Assembly: GCF_002443255.2 (NCBI RefSeq)
Contig: NW_019211458.1
Location: forward strand, 37,025,589-37,089,588
Direction: 5' to 3'
DNA length: 64,000 nt
Source: Varroa destructor
Lineage: Eukaryota; Arthropoda; Arachnida; Mesostigmata; Varroidae
Shown: one piece after another, positions 1 to 12,600 of the stretch
How positions within the stretch are numbered: the stretch's first letter is position 1
How the letters are laid out: each line of letters opens with the position of its first letter
The notes under the pieces: generated by a model
Seen by the model: only the letters and a program-made list of their open reading frames with translations
Databases searched by the model: none
What the model was told of the DNA's origin: nothing
Position numbers and translations under genes: made by a program

Positions 1-3000
1 TTAAGAATGCAGACTGAATAAGGAAAAGGAAAACGAGGAAATTTACTGCTTCTGGAGACGCTAGTCAGCTGCGTTCGAATTTTTCTACCCGATAAAACTC
101 GGCTGGCTGGTTACATAATTGGTTGTATTTTGTGATTTCTAAACCTGATACGTTTCATTGGAAAATTAATAATAATAATGGCAGTTTTTTTTGTAGCTGA
201 AATAGTGCGGCTCTGTAATAAGTAGGCGGTAATAAATGAAGCGTTTTACAGTGGCAAATAGGTATGGAAATTATCTGCATAGGAACATTAAGCACACGGC
301 GGAAATTTGCATTTGGGTAAAAAAGAAAGTTGTAGAGTGGGGCATTTTCACGTGTCACGGTAGTTGTCTCGTTTATTGTTATTACTTGTACGATTATTAT
401 TATTATTCGTCTTTTTAATCAATACAGCAGTGACGAATATCGCATGCATAGCTTTACTATTTGCCCTTGATTTAATCTAAATTGTCGTGCAGTGCATGTC
501 GTTGGTGAAGCTTGAGTCGACAGTAATTCTGTTATGATTATTTTTGAGGGTGAGCCAAGACTACGTAAAGAAAATATTGCCTTATGTAGGAGTCTTCATC
601 ATGATTGCCTGCTCAGACATGCTTATTGTTGGGCTTCTGCTGTTTATGAATACGCTAGAGGCGGGCTTCAAAATGTAGCTCTTCACGATTTCCGTACCGG
701 TAGTGAAAAAGTCGTAATAATCGCAAATGCATTATTCTCAAAGCGCGATAATCTGCCGGCGAGAACGATGAGCTCAGTTGGATGAAGGCCAGGCGATTGC
801 ACCGCGAACGGTAGGTATTCCGCTGATGGGTTTGTTGGACACAACGTTATATCCGCCTCCTAGAATATATACGATTATCGTAAGATATATGAACGTAAGC
901 GTAACACGGAAGAATCTGAATTATACTATGAATACATGTACAGGCGATTACTCATGTATTGTTTGTACACAGTTTATGTAGGTCCAATTGTATCTTACCT
1001 AAATTAACGCGATGGTTGCTTAATGTAAATTTCAAGTTTCAAAGTTGCCTGGAGGGCGTATCCTCGTTCTTTGGAGGCAAACGTTTTTCATTTGAACAGA
1101 TTAATCATGTGAGCTACTAGAAAGATATGGGGCGAAGGCGATCAATGGCGTCAAATTGACCAAATATAGGGCGTAGTCACTGTTTAAGCGGCAACGTTTG
1201 GTCGGTCAATAGCAAAAATACATGTTAATATGATATGGCAAATTTTCGCTATATCATTCAAAAGGTATTTTAGCATACAAACTGATATATGCCGTTTAAG
1301 CCAAACGTATGGTTCAATGTGAATAGAATAAACGCGTTCTTTATCAAAGAACTTTTAGCAAACATAAACCCCTACAACGCTGAATGGAAACCAGACCAGT
1401 TTCACCTTTTGCGTGGTATGTTTCCGGTTTGAATGCAGATCGAGGCACGATGCGGTCGGTTGTGAATACACGCGCTTGTACAGAACTCGTGCCGGTATCC
1501 GTTAGATGGTAAATAGAGACCTGCTTATATTTGGCCTTTCGGTTGGCCAAAGGTGGATCAAATGAAAGAAATGGGCGCTTATCTGTTGATCACATGCGAA
1601 TGTCAAGTGGTTGAAGCAAAATGACAATCGATCTCCGTGCGAAACTGCCTAAATTGTGGTGTAGGAGCAAACTGGACATAGTTTACCTTAACATGAATTG
1701 CTCCAAATGCTCCTGTCCATGATCCGTTTGGGAGCCGTTCGCCCCAGGTGCCGCAATCTAGAATATCGAACCTGTCAAAATACAGAGAAGTAGAGACAAA
1801 TTAAATTTCGATATAACTTGTTCTTGCCGACGTTATGTTTAAGATGATATCTTTATTAAGATCTCCAGTGGTTAGAATTAATGACAAGTATGTTATTTTC
1901 ACAAATACTCGCGCAATTTGAATATATGTATACTTGTGCCGTGTGTTTTTGTATATATTTGTACGTTTCATTCACCTGGAACCGTTTTAAAAGAAGTTAA
2001 TCTACGTTAGAGGGTCGACTACGTACCCACGGGACAAACGTCCACTGTATTACGATTCTAGCACAACTTGGTTATGTTCAACGTTCGTATACAAATGGTA
2101 CTTCACCTGCCCGATACGTGCCTATAAGTTCAAGTGATTTCAGCTTGACACCATGTATGGTGAGTCCGACTGCCGTACACGCTGTCCACTGTCTAAGGCA
2201 AAACACTTTTAAAACTAGCCTCCTTGGTCGGCAATAATAGTCTTTAATTTCGAAATACCTATCGACTGACTAAAACACAACGTTCCATTTAAGGGTTGGG
2301 TTTTGTTGTATTATCATTGCACAACGGAGTAGTGAATGCAGTTACCAAAGAAGCGCCCGAAATCAATCAACGTTAGTTATCGCTTCAGATAAACATCGGT
2401 GCACAGCTTACGAGGAAGGTATTAGAGGTTCAATGGGTCCATATAATACTTTCTGGTCCTTCGTATGTTTAGCCTGGAAGTAGTATTCGTCGAGAATGTC
2501 CACTTTATATGAGTGTGTTTGGAGGCTCCGTTAAGAATCGTAACATAGCTCTTTTTTTTTACGTGATGTTCGTTTTATTTGTTAGTTTGGTTACTTAAGG
2601 ACCAGAATACGGGCGTCCAGATTGAAAGGTTCTTTTTTGCCGCTAAGAAGTTCACTACTAAGAAAATAATTTGTTAGAATATAGTTTTGCATAAAAATGT
2701 CAAGTGGTAGAAAATTATAATTCGATGTTTAGGTCTAGCTACAGGTGCATCTACGTACTTACCAGATCTAATGCCATATATACATCACGCAGATCCAAAA
2801 AGAGCGTTTCTAGCAGAAGTGAAAAAAGCGATTTAAATTTGTCCGGCTGATTTCGACTAGTCGGGCAAATTAAATTTTTGCAAATTTAAATTTATTTTCT
2901 AATACTCCCGTTACCCTATGCGATTGCGTCCATACATTTTGTAGATCGAATATAAAAAGAGCACACGAACTCGAATTTCAATGATGAACCGAGCGCATTC

Positions 3001-4894
3001 AAAATGTTTCCATAGAAGCCTCCAACCTGAGCGCCATTGCCGGTTTCGTTGAAGAACTGAAACGGTTTATACTGCAACATATACGAACATAGAGATATTA
3101 TCAATGTTTATTTGTTGTTAAGGCGCACAAAATTATAACAAACGTCTAATTATAGTTCAGTGCTAGCAGTACCGATCATTATCTTACCGACTACAGGAAG
3201 AATGTGCTTTTGTAAATTCACTAAACGTATACGAGAGGTATAATAGAAAAGAGAAAAGGTTGTCAATTCGTTTGTTCACTAAAGCTAAAATAGATTAAGT
3301 TTAAGACTAGGCAAATTCTCTATTGCACCACAAGAAAAGGATAAGGAAATTCAGCTGGATCCTATCATTGGAACTGGGTACAGGTCTTACGTACGTTGAA
3401 CGTAGCCACTCTTAGCAACGTCGTGTTCATGTTCATCCTTTGTGAACGATAACTACCAGGCGACTGAGTTTTGTTACGGAGCTTTGAGAGGTCTTCCAAG
3501 TTCATTATCACGAAGATTAATGTGCCTACCCATTGTTGCCGCTAGCAAAAATGAGCATCATTTCATTAACCACCATACAATATCACACTCCTTACCTGTA
3601 ATATATTCAATATTTACACACCACAGGTAATAGGGCTTTCAGCGATTTGGCAGTTTTAGCCGTCGGCAACGTCGGCTCCAATTAGAATAAGCAGGCGCGT
3701 GGATCTGATAAGGTCGTATTGATTTCTCAAAATACAGTGCAAACGTTAGAATAGGCAAAGATGCACAAAGATCACAAACACCTTTAGACGGTTTTCAAAA
3801 TAATAGGAACTAAATGCAAATACGTCTCATTAATCACATAATAGAGCACGACAAATCAGGCCTACCAGCTGGACTAGAAGTCGACGAAAAAATCATTAGA
3901 AAAGTTTTATGGTGTGGATTCTATTCCGTTGTGACCAGGGTGTCGGAAGGGGAAAATTGTCACAGGCAATCCCATAAACAACAGCGATAACAATCATACT
4001 AAAATATTCCAAAAAATATTGTAGCTGAAGGCCGTTAGCGACACCAAGGTCGCTAATCAGTGTTGTCCGCGAAGCGGGCTCCTGCAATCATCTGCGCTTG
4101 CGAAGGACAGACGTTTAGGGTAAACGCGAGGATGGACGAGCTGCATGGATCTGTTGTTAGACCTATTTCAATTAAAACTATATCCTTGGCGCAGAGTATG
4201 ACGAGCTCGTGCCAATTTGTCGTTGCTTGAGCAGGGGATCAATTAAAGGGAAAATATCAATAATGCAACAGAATTGCGTAACGTACTTTCAAATCGATTA
4301 ATAAACAGAAGCTTTGATTTATAAAATGGCAGCGAATGCCAAGGAAAATTCTATGCATAGTATGTAGTTTAGAAAAGAATGCTGTTCTTAACGGTGTCTC
4401 TCTGTAACTAAGCGAAAACAGCATTATGGCATATTGAGGGTTGGTAATAATCGAAGAATAAAAGCAATCGCTCTCGGGTTGAAGCCTTACGCGACACACG
4501 AATCTATCGTCGGAATGGGTTCATAGTCAAGTCGAAAGCGGAAGCTGTTGATTAGCCGTTGTCTAGAGTGCTAATCTATTAAATAAACAGGTACTCCATA
4601 TGAATTTTACGAAAAAATCTACGCATTGGGCCTAGTTGATGCGCTACAAAAGACATGTACATCCAATTATATTCTGTTTCATAAAAATTCACGAAAGCAA
4701 TGGACGAAGGATTTCCAAGACTAAAAACCGCTAATGAAGCAAAATCCCCATTTTGAATGTTCTCCCTCTCGAATACCATTAAGCCTAGCGTTTACATGCA
4801 AAAAAAACAATCTTCCTGCACACGGACAAAACGTAGAGCTTATCGATGGGCCGATATACCTGAAACAATCGGCTAAGGCCGTTTAGAGCTCTGT
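1..4894. other. Stretch without a supported gene
   Basis: AT-rich. The best ORF is 534-785 (83 codons, MIIFEGEPRLRKENIALCRS...), with no splice, signal or domain support. Contains the 2832-2874 hairpin. Confidence 0.5.
2832..2874. repeat. Hairpin with wobble pairs
   Basis: TTTAAATTTGTCCGGCT pairs with AGTCGGGCAAATTAAA if G-U wobbles and one bulge are allowed; the loop is 10 nt. A partial third copy of the AAATTTAAATTT arm follows at about 2882. Confidence 0.5.
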
Positions 4895-4974
4895 ATGTCT
4901 CCACTGGGGATGACAACAACCGATATGGACTTTGGCGAAAAATCAAGACAAACATCATTAGCACCCATTGGCCG
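4895..4974 (+). other. Possible upstream exon with GTAAGT donor
   Basis: An ATG-initiated open stretch coding MSPLGMTTTDMDFGEKSRQT and then SLAPIGR ends in phase 2 at GGCCG|gtaagt, the best donor upstream of the repeat gene. It could be the 5' untranslated exon that splices to the acceptor just before the ATG at 6545, or an alternative first exon joining exon 2 in frame. It has no signal peptide. The donor quality is seen; the connection is inference. Confidence 0.3.
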
Positions 4975-6053
4975 GTAAGTCGCTGCTACTGCTGCTGCAG
5001 CAGCGTTTGCTGTTATTGTTTGCTAGTTTGACAACTGTTTGACGCTGGTCACACTGAAAAAAAAACTGCGAAAGGCGAGAGGAAAGCCATTTCCTTTAAC
5101 CGCTTGTCAAGGGAAGGTTTCTTTTTGTCATGGCATCCCTCCCCGTCTTTCTAATTTGTCTCAACTTCTCTATGGCGAAAAAGAAAATCAAGATCGCACT
5201 TGCTAGCTGCTCGTACGTGCGTTACAATCGCCACTATCGTAGACGCAGTTGGTGTGAAAACGGAGCTTCGCTCGCGTAGAGTTCGTCGTCATTTCTTTGG
5301 AACATCCATTCGTATGTACTAATATATGTTACAATACGACAACACCTACGAGTGCTACTAGCGTCACTGATATAGGCATATTTTGAAGAATTAAATTAGA
5401 ATCTTGTTGACCGATTGGCAGCTGCATTAATATGTAAGACTACTTTTTACAATTTGTGAATGTAGGTGCTGAACGACGTGCTTGTCTCAGGCCACAGTAG
5501 CACATAGGCCGCTTATGACACGAATGATACAGATATACGAGGCGTGCACAGTGGATTATATCGATAAAACAGACTGAACCATATGAACAAATATTCCTTG
5601 TTGACTTCATGTCTTTCGGACATATTTAGGCTCACTAATTTATTGAACTCTTGAAGACCTCTCCTGGGTGGATTTTGTTGTTTCTCTTGGAATGAAGGAC
5701 GGGATTTTAAATGGGCAAATATGATTCTTGTATAAGACAAATTAAGCGTTTGACACTGTTTAGTAACACTTACGACTAATGGCGAATCTGTTAGAAATAT
5801 AAACGTGTTCGTGCATAAACGCAAAGCTTTCCGTAGGAATAAGGCTTGTTGTCTTGCTTATGTCCGATAATCAACTGATTGTTATTTTCGAATCAGTATC
5901 TCAAGGGCTCAGACAGAGGCTGTTTTTTTTTTGTTTCAATGCTATAGCAGTTCCTATGACAAGCTTATGTGAAATTAAACTCTATCACTGCTAAGGGGCT
6001 AAATCGGTATGAGAATGATCTTGAGACCCACACTGGCTAGTTTCTTTTGTGTC

Positions 6054-6112
6054 AATATATATATATATATAAACATCCGCATATGCTAAAATCATATGCG
6101 GATGTTTGTATA
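6054..6112. repeat. (TA)n tract running into a 20-bp hairpin
   Basis: Arms AAACATCCGCATATG (6071-6085) and CATATGCGGATGTTT (6093-6107) are perfect over 15 bp with a 7-nt loop. Pairing extends to 6066-6112 using the end of the TA tract and one G-T wobble. Confidence 0.9.
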
Positions 6113-6544
6113 ACTATTGAGAAGACTTATATCACACGAAGCTCGTTACAGTCGAAAGCGACGCTTCAAATCTGAGGTACACTCGTATCATCTGTTTAAG
6201 TTTCTTGGTGTCTTACGATTGCCGAATTCGACGCATTTACGCTTATATTTTTTTCTTATAAACGCCATGATGTGTGTGCACTCAAGCATACATCCACACT
6301 TAAGCTTAGAAAACCAGTTCTGTGCTCCAACGCTGTATAATTGTATTATTATATACGAAAGACTAGTAAAATTGAACGATCCATTAACAGAGACACAAAA
6401 ATGCTCATCTGCGACACAAGTTTGTTTTTTTGCGCATTCATAAAAGTAAGTCTTGTAGCTCATTCTGTCAGCGACTGCTGGGTGGTTTAGCTTGCAAATG
6501 CAACGGAATGACTGCGTAAAATTGTCTTTTATCAATCATTTCAG

Positions 6545-6633
6545 ATGGCAACTATGGGACTTCATCGCAAGCTGCCGATAGTCGTTCCCGCTATTTTTGC
6601 GCTCCTGTTTAGTGGCCTTAACCGACTGGGTGT
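6545..6633 (+). CDS. Exon 1: signal peptide exon
   Basis: The exon opens with ATG directly after a pyrimidine-rich TTTCAG and codes MATMGLHRKLPIVVPAIFAL followed by LFSGLNRLG. It ends in phase 2 at GGTGT|gtaaag. The two leftover bases GT join the first G of exon 2 to make Val. Cleavage near FSG/LN is plausible. A second in-frame ATG lies three codons in. Reading on past the donor reaches TAA at once, which supports splicing here. Confidence 0.75.
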
Positions 6634-9600
6634 GTAAAGACTCATATGCGTATCGTTTACACACGTAATAAAAATACGTGCATTTACGCTAATAGGCAAT
6701 TTGGATTATTTTCTTCTCGTCTTTCATTTAGCGAAAACGGCTTCATGCAGAATTATCTCAAGAAGTACAATGTCTACAGGTTTATCGGAACCCTTTTTTT
6801 TCCGTAGGACTGACTGTCGTCGAACAGAACAGATAGTATTATTTTGTCATAGGGAACGCCGCTATTGTTTTGCAAATGTTTTCGAGTTAAGGCAAGCAGT
6901 AATTTTCTCAAAATTGTTCAGTATCAGGTGATCAGGAGCTACTAAGGTCAAGCTCACCGAAGACTTCGTTTTCTCTTGAAGAGCTAATGCTGCTTTCCGA
7001 CGTTGCGGAGAAAGCTCAAAAGAAAGGTGCCAATGAAGAAGATCTAGCAAACGTCTCCAACTTTCAACATCGGTATAGCATGCGCGGATCATTTTTCCGC
7101 TTATACAGTGCTTTTTTATAACACAAAGCGGATAGCATTTAAAATGACTATTTTTAGCGATAGATTTTAACATACCACTTCACTTCTTTGATCAAAGAAG
7201 ACACACTCGTCGATTTATATGGAAAGCTTTTTACCATATCTGGTCGACTCAATATTGGTCGTGCGACTATAAACTGAAGTGTGCAAAACGCGTATACACG
7301 ATTACTAAACAGAAACATCACTGAACAACAAAAGCTTATTTGTTGCATAAAAGTGTGTAATTATTATTTGTTTCGTTTTTAACCGTGTGCAGTCGTTCTA
7401 TTCATTTCTGACACATGTTCTGGCGAAATATGGAAAATCAACGATCGCTAAACGTAGATGTCGTCTTAGAAACGTTGTTTAGACCACTCATGACAAAGTC
7501 CGATGCGCATTAAGCTTCGTGTCAAGGTTACAAAAATATCACGGCCACCTGACGTGCTAAAAATGCCATGCTACCTGACTCCTCACCATCTGTGGAGAAT
7601 TGTTTTTAAGTTAGGGCCAATGACGATGCAGATTCGTTTAACTTCAAATCGTCCGTTAGGATCTGCAAAATTTCGAATACATGGCGTCTGCAGGCACAGT
7701 CACACGCGTGAAGCCCTATAGCCTATAGAACATATAGAAGCCTATAGCTTCAAAGCGACTAAGCTTATGCTGTAACTGCCCTCTATTGTTATTTGTTATG
7801 GTTGGTCATAGGTTGAGACAAGTTATTCAGACTGCTCGAGTTGCCGCAGGCAGCGGACAGAGTACAGGATCAGACGTTCTTGATCAGACGATACGACAGG
7901 TTGGTCAGTCATCGATGCTAGGTAGACAAAGGTAGACTATTAAAGCCCAGTCAGAACTATAAGTGTTACAACCTTAATATTCTATTCAATATTAATATAG
8001 ATGTATAGATATAGATATAGGTAATATAGATGTACCTGTGTACTCTGATATTACGTGATATGATAAACGTGATTCTTCGCATCATTTCAGTCTACCAAAC
8101 TGATCAAAAGATTACAAACTGAAGTCGTGTAACGGAATTTTCCTCCACTCATCATGTACATGATGCTGTTACCCGTCTAAGTACTTGACTTTAAGTAAGA
8201 TAAGAGGTCCAATAAACATTGCTTGGAAGAGGCACCCCTTAGTTCGTCTAAATGTCCGAGCCTTAACAAGACCTAGTAGTCCAGTAAAAAAAATATCCCT
8301 TACAAAAACGCGTCTCATCTTAGCCATTTGGTTATGACGCTTAGGAGCATAACGCACATCTGACCCTATCAGTTGATACCTTCGTACATGTTTGAATTAG
8401 ATGTGGATGATTATACTACTAGCCATATGAAAAGGGAAAATCTTCAGGTGCAAAGTTTCTCAATGACGAGAACAAAAGGCATATCGATCGAAGCAATCTT
8501 CTTATTGGTCAAATTCTTAACTACAGTTAGTTGATTACCTTATATTTAATATGTAACACTACATGAAATAGACAGTCTGCTTAGAATCGGTATACGATAC
8601 ATCTCAGTACTATCCACTTGAGAAATAAGCTCGGGTTTATGATCAGCGCATCGTAAAATCGTACTTCGAGCGCACGGCTCAACAGGTGGTAAATGCTGGG
8701 CTATCGACCAATAGGGCCTAAAGCATAGCTGCCTAATAGTCCTTGTTTCAGCTAGACCTTCCCATTTTTTCTTTTATTGAAATGCCTGCCTCACTATTGC
8801 GGAATCAAATCAATTTTTCTGAAAGAAGTCGATATGACATTCAACAGTACCTTCACGGAGAAGGCCAACAGTAAAATAAAAGCGTTATAATACAGCCGTG
8901 ATTTATTGTGAAAAAATTTACGTCACTAGGTTATATACGTCACGTTATAGGTAATAATATGATGGCAAGCATGCTAGAAAACTAGGAAACTTAGCATGCC
9001 CTAATCTAAGAAGGAGTCGCTCCTGGTGGAAAGGGCCAAGCAGCACCAAAAGAAGTCAAATTAGCGCACAAATACCGTATATCACCAAAGTAATCTCAAA
9101 GTTGCGTCGGTTACGTTAAAGGAAGTACAAAAGTGATTCAGTACAAGGAATGTTCCTTCCGTGAGGCATTCTCTTTGTACAAAGACGCTTTCGAGAGACT
9201 ACCGTCCGTTGAGGATGTAACGGAAAACTTCGACTGAAAACGGCCGTATGCGATTATTCAAAGATTGCGTAAAGCGATTTTTCAAAAAATAGCTTAGTGG
9301 TAATTGAAAATGTCATAATGGTTACCGTAGGCCCAAGTGCATATAGATGGTTATAGACGACTCTTTTTAGTCCGACATCTGCAACCACTCCGTATTATCA
9401 TACCTTTGACCAAAAAGTGGAGTAGAGTACAGAGCTTGGAAATAGGCCGTCCAATGTTATCAAGCATGTTTTGTTCGATGTTTTGGTAGATCCCGTTTGC
9501 TTCTGGATGTACGATAAAATCAGTAGAAATACTTCCAGCTTTTAAAAAACTTATTTCCTAGCTTTAAAAAATACTTCTTGGCTATTATAGGGTCATCTGT

Positions 9601-12600
9601 AGCGCAGATATATGAACGATGTTAACAGTCTGCTTGCTAATGTTGCCATCTTCAATTATGTTAGATATGATCACTACCTGTAATCTATCGCTTAAAATCT
9701 ATTTCGTCTTAGGATTAGTAGTATATATATTATAGTATAACATATTAGGTTATAAATAAACTGCTGTTGCTACTTTTATATTACACGTTTTATGTGCAGG
9801 TTCGAGCAAGGATCAATGCGAGCGGCGGAACTGGGTCGGTATCGGACACATCCATTTTTGATGCTGCACTCAAGGCGATTGCGGGAAATGCCGGTTCGGG
9901 CAGTAAATCTTCTTTGGACAGCTCAGCCCTTGTAGACACGATCGTGAATCAGGTAGATGAACCTGAACTGACGCTTTTGTTAAGACGCAATCTGATAATA
10001 TCTTTTTCTTCGTGTTCATAGATTCGTCTTCTCCTAATTTAAAAATACCTACTCTGCTAAAATAGAAATGGTTAATATTACGAATTAATCAATTTGTTTG
10101 CTTTGTCTTCGATCTAATGATCTACAACGTTTCACTTGTAGACAAAAGCAATATGTTAATAGATAAACACTCTTCATTAAGTAACCGTTAAGTAAATTTA
10201 CACGACTAACTACTAGCCTAACTAGTAACTAGGTGTACATACGCAGAGTCCACAATGCGTTCCTAATCACGAATCCTAGCTAAGTCCAGATGCTCCAACA
10301 ACACCTTCACCGGCCGACAATTCGTTTATCGGTGGGATTCTTCGCCAGCTATCTAACAACGATAATGGATCTGGACGGGCCATTTTCGACGCTGTGGTCA
10401 AACAGGTGGGATGTTTACGCTATTTTTGTTTCTTATTCCATTAAAATCAACGGGTATACAGTTTTGGTCTGAAACTAGTGATACGGTACGTTACGCCATA
10501 GTCCTTTTCGGACTTGCATGTGTTCCAAGGAGTATTAGAGGTACGTCTCTTAGATATATGGTGGTTAGAAAAAAATCGCTCTTTCTAATGGCTGATACAG
10601 ACAAGGTCATCAATGTACTACAGCTTAGCGCTTAAATCTAACTAACATTTCTCTAAAAACTACTAGAACCGGGTGATTTTTCCCAAATTTTCGAAAGGGT
10701 AAACAGATTCATCTCTGAATTCATTAATGCACCAGAACTGCTCTCACTCGAAGTTTCGGTTTCTACGAGTGGACAGAACGAGCACAGTTGGTATTGGCGA
10801 CGACGCGTATTTCAATTGTGTTAAGATTACGGTTTATGTCTTACTATCGGTTTTTGCGATGATCGAAGTTTCCTGCTGAAGTTCCTCAGCTTTTCTTGAT
10901 CCTTTTACTGGTAAATAGTCTCCACAATATATTTTGTATAATAATCCATGAGATATAACACATGTATGAATAGGTTAGTCGAGGCATTGGTTGCTTAATC
11001 TATCATTGGTCAATTTCATTATGTACACTTACTGAGTACAAATCAATACACTGAAATAAAACGATCTGTTCGTTTCGGACTAAAACAACAGTTAGTATCA
11101 ACTACTACGACAACTACTACGACTACAACTCCAAAACCAGAATTTCTCGAGGGACTTGTGCGTGCCTTTTTAGGACGTAGGACACCACAGGAGGTGAGTC
11201 ATACGTTCTCATTCAACAAGATGTCTGAGACGATACGATCCTAGGCAAAAAGATATATAAGCAATTACCGATTGTGTGAGAGCGAATTATCTACAAGGCT
11301 GCTTCTGCTGAAATTTCGAAGGGCATCTGATTCAAGTTGACGCTTCTCGCCCAAAGCATGTCTTGCCATATGCACATTATGAGCAATATATTATATAACA
11401 CTCGTGTGCTGGCTTCTTTTCCCAGTGTAGAATATACATGTTTATTATACATTGCCTATCTTGTACGTACTGAAACTAGCTATTCCATTGAGTCCTCCAA
11501 TACCGGCTGTGCGAGCCGAGTGCTATTTAATACTATTGCTTATTGATAATGAGATGCGACGGTGCTCCGCATTTCACATACGTTCAAAAACAGGAATCTA
11601 CGTGTCGTTTGCTTCGCTATTCTTGATATTTATTATTTAGTCATATTATTCAGATTATTTAGTCATGTGTAGAAGGCAGTGTCACGATTATAAAGACTGT
11701 GTGAATTTTCAGATTGAAGGGCGTGCTAATGGTGGCAGAACGCCCGCTAGCCCCTCGCCTTCAATGCCTGACCCGACAAATTTACTTGAGGGTTTCAAAA
11801 ATGTTCTCCAGCAAATTCAGGGCAGACAAGGTAATGCGGACAGGGCCAAGAGGGCGGGAGGGGAGGGGAATAGAAAAAAAGTAGGCTCATAATCGAAATG
11901 GCAAAGGAAATAGATGTATGAGTAATTTATTATTTTTACAAAAAACGATAATGACCGTTATTATTGAATATATTCATCATTGGACAATCTCGATGCCCCA
12001 ATGCTAACTCTTCTATCAGTCATTATTAACGCGTACCTGTGATCTGCGTGCCGCAATCAAACACGTATCAATCGAATCACACATCCCTCCAAATGTAACT
12101 GTTGTGTACGTATCCGTCTCAGTGATTCAGTACGGCCTTAATCCAAAGGCGTTGTTCTTTCATCCAACGAAGAGGTCATTCATCCAACGATTGCAGGTCT
12201 ACTATGCCCCCTTGGTTAGTTCTTTTCAGAGTATCCAAATAAAGTGTGCAGAGTCACAGTTAATCGAACCAGCCCACACGGCTAAACTAATACCTAATGA
12301 CAGTAGCATTGTGAGATTCGTTTGGCTTGCATCTTATTTTTGTCAACTTAGATACTTTAGATTAGAACGATTATTCTTTCAGTAATTCTTCTCGTTAACA
12401 GAGAAAAGCTTGCCCGTTTGCGGTATTGCTAAAGCAGTTCCAGTAATATCTATAACAGCTCTGATTATCTTTGACCTGACGGGAAAACGGTATGATGCAA
12501 ACGGCTCGGTCTCAACATAGTCGTATACGTTAAGCAAGTCTTAACTATGCAGAAATGCTACGCAAAGGTGTGCCTAGTTTTCTCGCGCTTATTTAACAAT

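Noticed and set aside
4975..5030. Leu-rich frame KSLLLLLQQRLLLLFAS resembling a signal peptide
   Set aside because: It is a CTG/CAG repeat read in one frame, lies behind a strong donor, and has no ATG.
5513..5824. 103-codon - strand ORF
   Set aside because: No signal, domain or splice support; AT-rich chance ORF.
6117..6535. Overlapping ORFs of 108 (+) and 115 (-) codons
   Set aside because: Each is the shadow of the other, with no start context, signal or domain.
7798..7811. In-frame ATG (MVGHR) just upstream of exon 2 as the start of the repeat gene
   Set aside because: Exon 1 at 6545 gives a signal peptide and fits phase 2 exactly, which explains the secreted composition better. Kept only as a fallback.
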